A stretch of 64,000 bases of DNA from Arcicella rosea (lineage in GTDB: Bacteria > Bacteroidota > Bacteroidia > Cytophagales > Spirosomataceae): NCBI RefSeq assembly GCF_014204325.1, contig NZ_JACHKT010000022.1:1-64000 (forward strand). Reading direction: 5' to 3'. The notes under the pieces are model-generated. The model had not been told where the DNA came from, did not search any database, and worked only from the letters and a program-made list of their open reading frames with translations. Shown one piece after another: positions 47,201 to 55,672 of the stretch. Position numbers and translations under genes: made by a program. Numbering within the stretch: position 1 is the stretch's first letter; the number at the start of each line of letters is the position of its first letter.

Positions 47201-47497
47201 TACAGAAATGGAAACTTTTGGACTAGGTACACTTAGTTTAAAAGTTCCGTCTTCAGCAGTAATGGCAGAAGTCATGTTTTTGAAATAAACCCTAGCACCC
47301 GTTACAGGTTTTCCAGTAGAAGCACTAATGACTACACCTGAAATTTCGGTATTATATCTCGGAAGAATTTTTACTACTTCCTGAATTTTAGTTTCCTGTG
47401 CCTGTACAGCAGAGCCGCACATCATGATTCCACAAAAAGACGCTAAAGCAACTGTCGTTTTGGGGAATGCTTGTATATTTTGTATGAAATACTTCAT
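44285..47497 (-). CDS. SusC/RagA-type TonB-dependent receptor (pair 2)
   Basis: The protein is about 1070 aa. The start at 47495-47497 (MKYFIQNIQAFPKTTVALASF) gives a normal signal peptide; longer in-frame starts add 3 to 30 residues. A CarboxypepD-regulatory-like domain (about 45-120), the plug with SYLQGRVAGLNATRYSG and SIQGTNRPLYVIDNVIYD, and the ISNITVLKDASASAIYGTKAANGVIMITT signature come before a 22-strand barrel. It imports a ligand held by the downstream SusD. The segment preceding the plug (AIPDAWARITDSPDSYLQ) is slightly longer than usual. Confidence 0.93.
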   Translation of the reverse strand: MKYFIQNIQAFPKTTVALASFCGIMMCGSAVQAQETKIQEVVKILPRYNTEISGVVISASTGKPVTGARVYFKNMTSAITAEDGTFKLSVPSPKVSISVECPGYESTEIAVAKRSKITITIQDQSGLEKSFGLPSGTSTGKRVVGAASALAIPDAWARITDSPDSYLQGRVAGLNATRYSGTTNAGSFTTLRGLNSIQGTNRPLYVIDNVIYDAGIYGSSLNNNYFDNPLSYIDVRDISNITVLKDASASAIYGTKAANGVIMITTSRAKELGTKIDFAMYGGVNAAPENLPVMNANSYRSYLTDILSSAGYSNAQMESLPYMNDNKSNPDYYTYHNDTDWQKKVMASKPLTNMYLRVTGGDNIAKYALSVNYLSNKNGVAGSTLEKYSTRFNADMNLSRKLTAAAKLSFSYNEAETKDFGFASKTNPLYLALIKAPILTDYSVSSQGIFSPFLADEDIFSVGNPAVAATSTLGGNKAYRFFGVIDFQYAISNAFKLGTNIAVTFDKVKENRFIPNYGLVSDTLKNVLALNQLSSQTKRLFNVSNETYLAFNKTFKNVHELSGRVGLRFISSKIEQDKVLAYNSATDQLISVNNGSVLYNNIQGGIGTYNWLNTYFNLNYTYADKYFLAFTMAMDASSRFGKDVSTSDAVSIGGTPFAVMPAVSAAWLLSSEQFLADGPFDLLKLRVSTGRVGNDDIGNYASKQYYVGQNLLGLQGIVRGNIANPNLKWENISKFNAGLDMSVLHERLGLSLDVFSNKTTDMIIAEKLPTVAGVGYVMTNNSAMSTSGVEASLNIKLLNKSDLKWDLGVTIAKSTTKLDKLPNANADIISNYGQASFLSRVGESPNVFFGNTSKGVYASNAEANAEGLSSILPDGSLKPFQGGDVRFEDLNGDKVIDDQDRKIIGNPNPDFYGGITNRIIYKNWTLDALCSFVSGNEVYNYTRKSIESGANFNNQSAAMVARWRGEGQITDIPRATYGDPVQNARFSNRWIEDGSYFRLKSVSVSYNFSIDKSVLKYLTVYAAANNVLTFTKYLGYDPEFSSTNAVVGQGVDNTLEPIQKSFHLGLRIGL

Positions 47498-47528
47498 TTG
47501 AATCATCGTTAAATTATTATGTAGCTCA

Positions 47529-48989
47529 CTAAAGAACTGGTACAAGTTTGATATAGTCGAGTGCCATCGCATTGACCCCGTTGGCAACCAAATACATATT
47601 CAATGTACCATAAGTACCGACGGTATATTCTCCTAGCAATTGTTCTGTATAATTCTTCGAAGGCATGGCAACCGTTGGATAAGCAAAAGTAGGAGAGCTT
47701 AAAGAACCCATTGCTAACTTTTGATTGATAAGGAAAGCTGCTGTTTCTCCTGTTGCAGTGTTTGAATTGTACAAATCGTTTACAGCTACCCAATACACTT
47801 TGTATTTAATAGATGGTGTTTCAGGAGCTACATATCTTAACCAAAAACCTGTATTAGCATGTCCTACCACAAAAACTGATTTGAAACTTGTATTGGTTAA
47901 TGGGTTTAATAAGGTTCTTGTAGCGATGGCAGTAGATGCTAAACTTGAAGCAGTAGGCATTCTAGCAATATAATTTTCACCTTGAACGATGATTGGTTTA
48001 AATTTTTCACTAACATTCACGTTGATTTTTCCTAATACGTGAACTGTACCATTACTTACTTTGAAACTTTGAGTGATGGCAGATTTATCAATCGTATAGT
48101 TTACATCAAATTTAGATTTGATAGCCGTTGGAAGTTGCTCAAGCGAATATTCCCCTTCAATCACCAAATCTTTGATGGTTTCATAAGCTGCTTTTCTATA
48201 AGTACTATCAGCAGTACTTGTTTTGTAATAAGGCGATAGCTTATTTACTTCCTGCGTGAAAACATCATTCGGTAATAAGAAATAAGTATATCTTTTTGAT
48301 TCATCACCTAAATCATATACTTTTTCGGTAAAGGAATTTACAGATTGAAAACCCGTTCCCGGACGATACACTGGCTGACCTGTTGTAGCACTGATACTAT
48401 CAACAATCGCAGTGTTAGGGTTGAATACTTGTGTTGTAAGATTTACGATAGCCGAACTTTGTAATGAAGTTGCTTGAGTAGCATTTACATAAGCCCAAAG
48501 AGAAGGCAATACTTGAACTGCACTACCAATAACATGCAATACACCGTTTCCTACATATTTATTAGCAGAAGTAATGGCAGCTGTAGCAAAAACATCCTTG
48601 CCGAAGCTTGCATATTTTCCATTTAATAAACCTACTAATTCTGATGTTTGAGTTGATGGCATTACGTGGCTTTGCAAAGCAATATGATTACCCACAAAAG
48701 CTTTTAAAGCCGCTGTGTCATTGATAATTGTAATGCTTAAATTAGCCAAAGCGTCGTTTGTTGGTGCCCAAACAGTATAATTTTTAGAAGAAGAAATTAC
48801 TTTATCGTAACCAGATTTTTCTAAAAGTTCTTTGAATTTACTCAAGTTGGTTTGTGTGCTAATTTCAGCATATAATGATTTTCCTAAATCATCATTTTCT
48901 GAAACCAAGCGGTCGTCCCAAGTCTTACATGAGGCTAGGATAATACCGCAAGTAGCAATGAGCAAAAAGTATAAATATCTTATTTTCAT
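47529..48989 (-). CDS. Fasciclin (FAS1)-domain lipoprotein, 486 aa
   Basis: The signal peptide ends in a lipobox (IILASC). Residues about 38-165 form a FAS1 domain (LSKFKELLEKSGYDKVISSSKNYTVWAPTNDAL ... GNGVLHVIGS), and a second, more divergent FAS1 lies at about 200-330 (NGTVHVLGKI). The C-terminal 150 residues look like a beta-sandwich ending ALDYIKLVPVL, similar in the last strand to the neighbouring FAS1 protein. FAS1 domains mediate adhesion or ligand binding on the cell surface. It lies 31 bp before the SusC of pair 2. It may take part in substrate capture or surface attachment. Confidence 0.82.
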   Translation of the reverse strand: MKIRYLYFLLIATCGIILASCKTWDDRLVSENDDLGKSLYAEISTQTNLSKFKELLEKSGYDKVISSSKNYTVWAPTNDALANLSITIINDTAALKAFVGNHIALQSHVMPSTQTSELVGLLNGKYASFGKDVFATAAITSANKYVGNGVLHVIGSAVQVLPSLWAYVNATQATSLQSSAIVNLTTQVFNPNTAIVDSISATTGQPVYRPGTGFQSVNSFTEKVYDLGDESKRYTYFLLPNDVFTQEVNKLSPYYKTSTADSTYRKAAYETIKDLVIEGEYSLEQLPTAIKSKFDVNYTIDKSAITQSFKVSNGTVHVLGKINVNVSEKFKPIIVQGENYIARMPTASSLASTAIATRTLLNPLTNTSFKSVFVVGHANTGFWLRYVAPETPSIKYKVYWVAVNDLYNSNTATGETAAFLINQKLAMGSLSSPTFAYPTVAMPSKNYTEQLLGEYTVGTYGTLNMYLVANGVNAMALDYIKLVPVL

Positions 48990-49024
48990 TTGAATTTCTT
49001 TTAATGTTTTAAAACTGACTGCAA

Positions 49025-50686
49025 TTATTCAGCAATTAAAGTACCATCGGGTAAATGGCGTGGACTCAACTGGTTTTGATCGATAGGAATAAATTGAATC
49101 ATATCGATATTGTTAGGTGAATGTGTACCATTGATTGCTGTCAAACGGAAAAGGTGTCTGTCGGTTGTTTTAATGTCAATTGTTCCAAGCAAACGACCCG
49201 CAGCGTTGATGTCAGTTCCAGGCGACATGTATCTTTTCCAACCTAATGACTCTAATTCTCCAGAAGATAAATTTGGAACTTGGTCAATAAATAAGAATGG
49301 ACGAGTAAGCGTTTCGCCATCAACAGCACCCGTACAAGTAATGGTAAAACTGTTTGAAGTACGTTGACGTCTGTAGCACATCCATACTTTGTATTTTCCT
49401 TTTGGAATGATGGGTGTTCTCATTTCTAACCATAAGTTTCTACTTGGTACACCCATTGGAACTTGTAGATAATCTCTTTTGGCAGCGTTTTCAGAACCTG
49501 CATACACATAAGTAGGAGGGAAGGTGGCATTTGCCCATTTAATATCATTTAATACTGTACCAACTGGGAAACCGTAAGTTCTCTTTCCATAAAAACTGGT
49601 AAGTTTTTTGATTTCAGGGAAATCGCAAACATCCCAGTCGATTCTAATTGGCAATCTTAATTTTACGCCATAATGCCCTAAAGTGCTGTGGAGTACGCCA
49701 TTAGTGGCAGTGTTGTCGCTTAATGTACGAGATAATTCAACGCCTAATTCTCTGACACCATTAAAAATATCATCGTTCAATAATACCGTTTGTCCTTCAA
49801 GTTTTGAACTTACAACAGTAGGTTCTGTCGATACTTTTGTGATGTGTGAAGTAGCAGTAATAATATCTCCTAGATATTTTGCACCGTCTAAAATATGATA
49901 AGCCACAAAAATATTAAGGCTGTCAGATTTTAATTTAGGGTTTCCAGATTTAGAATACCTTGCTTTTAATTGAGCATAATTTGTAAATCCTGCTTTTGTT
50001 AATACCGTGTTTGGTTCTGCCACTAAAGTCATAAAACGTTTATCCAAATTCTCATTGACTATATTCAAAGAATCAAAATATCCCGTTTCTTTTAATGCCT
50101 GAGTGAAAATAGAGTAATCTGCATTGGCTTCTATTAGTTGAGCAATTGTTTTGGTAGCTGGTTTTAACACGCCATCTAAAATATGTAACATTCCGTTACC
50201 TGTTCTGATGTTTGATTCAACAATATTTGCTTGGCGATTCAATGTATAACTTGAACCATTTGTTCCGTTTGTTACACCAGAAAGTAAATACTGACCATAC
50301 ATGGTAACCAATGGTAATTTGCCGTCTTTGAAGGAACTCGTAGTAAGCGTATCTCTAATCACATGGATTTTCACAATGCCTTGAGCTTCCTCTTTTGTAA
50401 GCTGGTCAGCTGTCTTTCCGATTTGTGTTAAATATGCTTTTACGGCTGTATTGTTTGGAGCAAACATGGTATATGCACCATAAGCATCCAAGAAACTGTC
50501 GTAACCAGATTTGTCAATAATACTTGCAAAATCAGAATACTTCTCTGGATACTTCTGTAAATAACTATAAAGGTTGGCATCACCTGTGGTGGTTTCAACA
50601 ATAGTTATATCCGAACAGCTCATAATACTTAGTCCTAATAAAAGACCAAGCAATGGGAATGTGAGCGATTGTATTAACTTTTTCAT
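49025..50686 (-). CDS. Fasciclin (FAS1)-domain lipoprotein, 553 aa
   Basis: A lipobox (LSIMSC) follows the signal peptide. It has two FAS1 domains, about 45-175 (FASIIDKSGYDSFLDAYGAYTMFAPNN ... NGMLHILDGVL) and about 180-345 (YSIFTQALKETGYFDSL ... NGVLHSTLGHYG). A C-terminal domain (about 350-545) of beta-sandwich type contains GKYKVWMCYRRQRTSNSF and ends NIDMIQFIPID, reminiscent of CBM6/35-like carbohydrate-binding folds. The gene is 35 bp upstream of the next FAS1 gene. It is 102 bp downstream of SusD pair 1, linking the two SusCD pairs. Confidence 0.82.
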   Translation of the reverse strand: MKKLIQSLTFPLLGLLLGLSIMSCSDITIVETTTGDANLYSYLQKYPEKYSDFASIIDKSGYDSFLDAYGAYTMFAPNNTAVKAYLTQIGKTADQLTKEEAQGIVKIHVIRDTLTTSSFKDGKLPLVTMYGQYLLSGVTNGTNGSSYTLNRQANIVESNIRTGNGMLHILDGVLKPATKTIAQLIEANADYSIFTQALKETGYFDSLNIVNENLDKRFMTLVAEPNTVLTKAGFTNYAQLKARYSKSGNPKLKSDSLNIFVAYHILDGAKYLGDIITATSHITKVSTEPTVVSSKLEGQTVLLNDDIFNGVRELGVELSRTLSDNTATNGVLHSTLGHYGVKLRLPIRIDWDVCDFPEIKKLTSFYGKRTYGFPVGTVLNDIKWANATFPPTYVYAGSENAAKRDYLQVPMGVPSRNLWLEMRTPIIPKGKYKVWMCYRRQRTSNSFTITCTGAVDGETLTRPFLFIDQVPNLSSGELESLGWKRYMSPGTDINAAGRLLGTIDIKTTDRHLFRLTAINGTHSPNNIDMIQFIPIDQNQLSPRHLPDGTLIAE

Positions 50687-50788
50687 TTGTTTATTTTTTT
50701 AATATCTCCAAAATCATCTTTAAAAAATAGCATACTACAATTAGAATAATTGGCTATTAATCAACCGTTTGTATTGTTATTCAGATGT

Positions 50789-52291
50789 TTACTTATAAAA
50801 TGGATTTTGTACCAAGAGCGTATTGGTTTGAATTTCGTATTGATAAATTGGCAAATAATGGCTGTTGGGGTCTTTGATTTTTGCGATAGCCGATTGTTGT
50901 CTTTCACTAGGTACACTTCTTGCCGTTAGTTCAATCAATAAGTCGATACGTTTGTAATTACTTCTTTTCGCATTTCTAAGCATATCAAACCAACGTTTTC
51001 CTTCAAAAGCGAATTCTCTGGCACGTTCCTCTAAAATATATTCTAATACACCACCAGTACCATCAATATTAGTTGCGTCTGGAGATTTTTCAGTTTGCGG
51101 AATCGCCCATGCTCTTTTTCTAATTTGTGAAACAATGTCCAAGGCTTCTTGACCTCTGTTCAATAATGCTAAAGCTTCAGCTTTCATCAAGAGTACATCA
51201 GCATAACGATACACAATAAAGTTGAAAGGCGTATCACCTGAAAGACGGTTATACTTTGTAATTACACCTGTGGCTGTACTTAAAGAAGCTTCGTCGGCAC
51301 GAGTATCAAAATTGGTTGGGTCAATAATATCTTCCGTAAAAAGTGTTTCAGTAACATAAGTAGTTGCTTGGTATCTTCTGAAACCACTCGAAGCCCCCGA
51401 ACCAAAAATGGCATAGAAAGGATAAGTAGCGTTGATAAAGCGAATGGTATAATCGCTACCATATGCTAATTCAAAAATCCCTTCGTTTGAATTTCCTGCT
51501 TTAATGGTATTGAACCATGCCAAACTTCTTTCTTGGTTTGAAACCAAACCAAATTTTGCACTATTGATTACTTTGTTGGTTGCAGCAAGGGCTTCAGTTG
51601 GTTTTTCCATCCATAAATACACATCGGCTTGTAAGGCATTAATCATGTACTTTGTAATTCTGCTATGGTCTTTCTCTCTGTTTCCATAAGTTGTTGGAAT
51701 GTCCTTTTCTGCTTCTTCCAAATCTTTTACAATTTGTGCTAAAACTTCCTCTTTCGTATTTTTAGGCAAAGGCACAATTTCGTCGTCACTACTGGTAGCA
51801 GATAATTTCAAAGGCACTTCACCGAATAATCTTACCAAATAGAAATACATCCAAGCTCTCATGGCTTTTGCTTCTGCCACATGCCCTTTCAAAGCTACTT
51901 CTGTATAAGTTTTATCTTTGTCTAAAACACTTGGTGCAAAGGCAATGACGGTATTACTGTAATTGATAATACGGTAGAAATCACGCCAGTCGGTCAAAGG
52001 GTTAGTCGGAAGAATATTACTATTAATAATATCTAATTCATTATTTGTAATTCTGAAAGAAGTTGTAATCATATCAGCTCTAATTTCGCCGAGGATAAAC
52101 ATTTTTTCAGGTAATCCATCAATCAAAGACGCATAGGTTCCACCAACGGCAGATTCTACTTGTTCTTTATTTTGCCAGAATCTGCTTTGCACGATTCCGT
52201 CTTGTGGGCTCAAAGCCAACCAACTATCGCAAGAACTTGCCATTAATAGTGAGCTTACACAAATCAGGTTATAAAATATTTTTTTCAACAT
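50789..52291 (-). CDS. SusD/RagB-family outer-membrane lipoprotein (pair 1)
   Basis: The protein is 500 aa with a lipobox (LLMASSC). The N-terminus WLALSPQDGIVQSRFWQNKEQVESAVGGTYASL is the usual SusD start. The C-terminus has the signature YILEERAREFAFEGKRWFDMLRNAKRS, followed by HYLPIYQYEIQTNTLLVQNP. It is 46 bp after the SusC of pair 1 and forms a transport complex with it. It is about 100 aa shorter than the other SusD of the operon. The ligand is unknown. Confidence 0.93.
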   Translation of the reverse strand: MLKKIFYNLICVSSLLMASSCDSWLALSPQDGIVQSRFWQNKEQVESAVGGTYASLIDGLPEKMFILGEIRADMITTSFRITNNELDIINSNILPTNPLTDWRDFYRIINYSNTVIAFAPSVLDKDKTYTEVALKGHVAEAKAMRAWMYFYLVRLFGEVPLKLSATSSDDEIVPLPKNTKEEVLAQIVKDLEEAEKDIPTTYGNREKDHSRITKYMINALQADVYLWMEKPTEALAATNKVINSAKFGLVSNQERSLAWFNTIKAGNSNEGIFELAYGSDYTIRFINATYPFYAIFGSGASSGFRRYQATTYVTETLFTEDIIDPTNFDTRADEASLSTATGVITKYNRLSGDTPFNFIVYRYADVLLMKAEALALLNRGQEALDIVSQIRKRAWAIPQTEKSPDATNIDGTGGVLEYILEERAREFAFEGKRWFDMLRNAKRSNYKRIDLLIELTARSVPSERQQSAIAKIKDPNSHYLPIYQYEIQTNTLLVQNPFYK

Positions 52292-52337
52292 TGTATCTAT
52301 TATCTATATTGTTGTATCTATCTTGATAAAGCCTCGT

Positions 52338-55300
52338 TTAGAAAGTTGCTACTAAACCAAAAGTCACCGTTTTAGCTGGCGGAGTCATTGAGTTATCCGT
52401 TGCTACTCTGAATGGATCACTACCTCTCATTTGTACCTCTGGGTCTTGTCCGCTATAGTTTGTCCAAGTCATTAAGTTTTCTACCGTTCCATAAGCTCTC
52501 AATGCTGAAATGTTTAAAGTTTTTAAAACCTTTTTGGTGAATGTATAGCTCAATGTAGCTGTTCTGAAACGCACGAAAGAAGCATCTTCAACATATCTGC
52601 TAGAGCCTAACCAGTTATAGCCAGTAAGGTACAAAGCACGAGGAACCATTGTTTCATCACCTTCTTTTCTCCAACGAGACAATACTTCAGTACTTTGGTT
52701 TCCAAAACCAAACATACTTGTAGTTCCCATTCTAGTAGCATTTACTACATCGTAATCGCTACGGAAGTTGAAGAATGTTGTCAATTTGAACGATTTGTAA
52801 GAAGCACTTGCACCAAAACCACCTGTGAAGGCAGGGTTACTATTTCCTAAATACACTAAGTCCATGTAATTGATGTTACCATCTTTGTTGATGTCTTCAT
52901 ACATTGCATCACCCGGTTGGAAAATGTAATCTGTTTGTGGATAATTAAAACGCATGTAAACAGATTGTGCATCAGGTGTAATGATTGGCTCGCCATTTTT
53001 GCCTCTTGCTACAGTAGCTGCTTTGTCTTTATATACGCCTTTATAGCGATAGCCATAGAATGAACCAAATGGATTGTTCACTTGCATATAAGTCATGTAA
53101 GTACCGTTTTGTGTAGCAATACCACCTTGGCGAGGATATAAATCTGAGATTTCACGGATGACGTTTGTATTATGAGCAATGTTCATATTGAAATCAACCA
53201 TAATATCTTTTGTTTTGTAAGCGTTCAAATTTAAGTTGAATTCCCAACCTGAGTTTTCCATGGTACCAACGTTCATTTGAACGGTGTTGAAACCTGTAAA
53301 TGCTGGAATTTGTAGGTTTTCAAAGAATAAATCTTTTGTACTGTTTTTATAGAATTCAGCATCAATCGTTAATTTTCTATTACGAGTAATTAAGTTAATA
53401 CCAACGTTTCTACCAATAATACGCTCCCAGCGGAGGTTATTCAACTGCATTGTTTGTGGCACTACAGCTGATGAGCCAAGGTATGACCAGCCCAATGTAT
53501 TGAATCTTCCATAGTATAAATAATCTTTACGTGGGGCATTTCCACTTTGTCCGTAACTCATTCTTAAACCTAAATGCTCGATAAGGTTATCAAATCTTTT
53601 CATGAATGGTTCATCAGAAATAATCCATTTTGTAGAAATAGAAGGGAATAAACCATAACGATAGGCTGGCCCAAAACGAGAGTTTCCATCACCTCTGATA
53701 CCTACATCAAAAATGTATCGGTCTAAAAATCCGTAGTGAACATTCATCAAAATACCAATATTACGGGTCTGTGAAACGCCTGAAGATAGTCTTGAAGTCG
53801 TCAAACGTGCAGGGTTAGTAACATCTGTTAAATCAGAAGATGCCGTGTTGGTTACATAAGCTTCTTGCCAAACAGATTTTACATCAGAAGTATTCAAAGC
53901 CCACAAACTGGTTAATTCGTGTTTTGTATTTTTGATTTTTGGCGTATAAATCAAACTTGTTTTTGTAGTAACAGCAAAACCATCAGCATCGCCATCGGTG
54001 GCAACGTTTACTGCTGGGCTAGTGAACGTTTGTCCAGTAGCTACTTGTGGTAAGAATGAATTGGTTTTATTGTTGTTGATATCAAACTGAATATCAAAAG
54101 TGGCAACCCATTCCTGAGGAACTAAATCGTATTGTACCTGAAAGTGTGGAATAATTCTTTCAGAAATGATATTGTTTTTAGCAGATTTAACCATCGCAAC
54201 AGGGTTGTAAGTACCAGAAAACGTACCCTGAATATTAGTAAGTGGCGAGAAGTAATTGCCAGTTAATTGCCCCAAATCATTGTACTCAAAAATACTCATG
54301 TTAGGCATTTTGCTATAAGCTACTGAACGAATTAAATCTTTATTGCCCGTCAAATCTGAAACATAGTTTCTTGCATTATCCGAGTGAGTAAACGATAAGT
54401 CGGTCTTGAAACGAATTCTGTTAGAAACGTTATAGTCAAGGTTGATACGAGTATTGATACGGTTAAGTCCAGTTCCAATTGTTGTACCTTTTTGGTTAAA
54501 GTATCCAGTTGAAGCATAGTATTTCGCTTTTTCACCACCACCCGTAATTGAAACAGCATGATCTTGCGAATAACCTAATTGCGTAATAGCATCTACCCAG
54601 TTTACATTTTGTCCGTAGTTGTTGTACCAATATGGGTCATTTGGGTCGTATTGAAATTCTTTTACAGTTTGTGTATTCAAAGGAGTACCGTTTCTATTCA
54701 TAAATGCTTCTGGAATCAACATAGAGTATTGGTCACCCGAAAGCATCGGAATAGCATTTGGTTGTTTTGAAACCGAACCTTTAAATGTATAAGTTACTTT
54801 TGGCGTACCCACTGTACCTCTTTTGGTATTGATAACTACAACACCATTGGCAGCTCTTGAACCCCACATCGCTGTAGCGGCAGCATCTTTCAAAACAGCA
54901 ATATTTTTAATATCAGAAGGAGCTAAGTTCAATAAAGAAGCATAACCCATTTCGTCAGCAGTACCGAAGTTGAAGTCAGATGGAATCGACGTTTCATAAG
55001 GCATACCATCTACTACAATCATTGGTTCAACAGAAGAGTTGATAGATGAAGTACCTCTAATTCTGATTTGCATCCCAGTACCAGGGTCACCAGAAGCGGC
55101 AGTAATATCTACCCCAGCCAAACGACCTTGTAACATTTGGTCGATGGATGTTCCTTGCATATCTTCAACCATTTTCGCATCAATTTTTGCGACTGCAATG
55201 GTTGTATTTCTTTCTGATACAGACATCAAACCATTATCGGTTGGTCTTGCAGAAACAACTACTTCGTCAAGGTCAGAAGTGGTAGCTTCCATCCAGATTT

Positions 55301-55604
55301 TCAAAGAGCTTCTTCCTTTGATGTCAATTTTTTGTGTTGTATAACCGATACTCGAAAACGAGAGTCTATTATTAGCATTTGAAACTCTGATAACGAAGTT
55401 TCCTTCTACGTCAGAACTCACACCTTTGATGATACGATTATCACGGTCAAGCTCAGCAACCGTAACACCTATTACGGCAGAGCTATCTTTGAGGTCAACT
55501 ATTTTGCCTCGAACGGTATGTAAAGTAGATGTTTGTGCTATTGAAATGTGTTGACATAATAGCAATACACCCGTTATGATTAGTAATTTGGTAAAAATTT
55601 TCAT
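52338..55604 (-). CDS. SusC/RagA-type TonB-dependent receptor (pair 1)
   Basis: The protein is 1088 aa with a signal peptide (MKIFTKLLIITGVLLLCQHISIAQ), then a CarboxypepD-regulatory-like domain (about 30-105). The plug has SIDQMLQGRLAGVDITAASGDPGTG and IKNIAVLKDAAATAMWGSRAANGVVVINT, and a 22-strand barrel ends KTVTFGLVATF. It is a typical SusC importer. The two SusC proteins of the operon are clearly diverged from each other, so the pairs probably serve different ligands and are not a recent duplication. Confidence 0.94.
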   Translation of the reverse strand: MKIFTKLLIITGVLLLCQHISIAQTSTLHTVRGKIVDLKDSSAVIGVTVAELDRDNRIIKGVSSDVEGNFVIRVSNANNRLSFSSIGYTTQKIDIKGRSSLKIWMEATTSDLDEVVVSARPTDNGLMSVSERNTTIAVAKIDAKMVEDMQGTSIDQMLQGRLAGVDITAASGDPGTGMQIRIRGTSSINSSVEPMIVVDGMPYETSIPSDFNFGTADEMGYASLLNLAPSDIKNIAVLKDAAATAMWGSRAANGVVVINTKRGTVGTPKVTYTFKGSVSKQPNAIPMLSGDQYSMLIPEAFMNRNGTPLNTQTVKEFQYDPNDPYWYNNYGQNVNWVDAITQLGYSQDHAVSITGGGEKAKYYASTGYFNQKGTTIGTGLNRINTRINLDYNVSNRIRFKTDLSFTHSDNARNYVSDLTGNKDLIRSVAYSKMPNMSIFEYNDLGQLTGNYFSPLTNIQGTFSGTYNPVAMVKSAKNNIISERIIPHFQVQYDLVPQEWVATFDIQFDINNNKTNSFLPQVATGQTFTSPAVNVATDGDADGFAVTTKTSLIYTPKIKNTKHELTSLWALNTSDVKSVWQEAYVTNTASSDLTDVTNPARLTTSRLSSGVSQTRNIGILMNVHYGFLDRYIFDVGIRGDGNSRFGPAYRYGLFPSISTKWIISDEPFMKRFDNLIEHLGLRMSYGQSGNAPRKDYLYYGRFNTLGWSYLGSSAVVPQTMQLNNLRWERIIGRNVGINLITRNRKLTIDAEFYKNSTKDLFFENLQIPAFTGFNTVQMNVGTMENSGWEFNLNLNAYKTKDIMVDFNMNIAHNTNVIREISDLYPRQGGIATQNGTYMTYMQVNNPFGSFYGYRYKGVYKDKAATVARGKNGEPIITPDAQSVYMRFNYPQTDYIFQPGDAMYEDINKDGNINYMDLVYLGNSNPAFTGGFGASASYKSFKLTTFFNFRSDYDVVNATRMGTTSMFGFGNQSTEVLSRWRKEGDETMVPRALYLTGYNWLGSSRYVEDASFVRFRTATLSYTFTKKVLKTLNISALRAYGTVENLMTWTNYSGQDPEVQMRGSDPFRVATDNSMTPPAKTVTFGLVATF

Positions 55605-55672
55605 TGGCTTATTTGCAAATTTTTATACGAGTTGTGTGACCTAAAATCCACTTGGTTTTCCAAGATTGAGAT

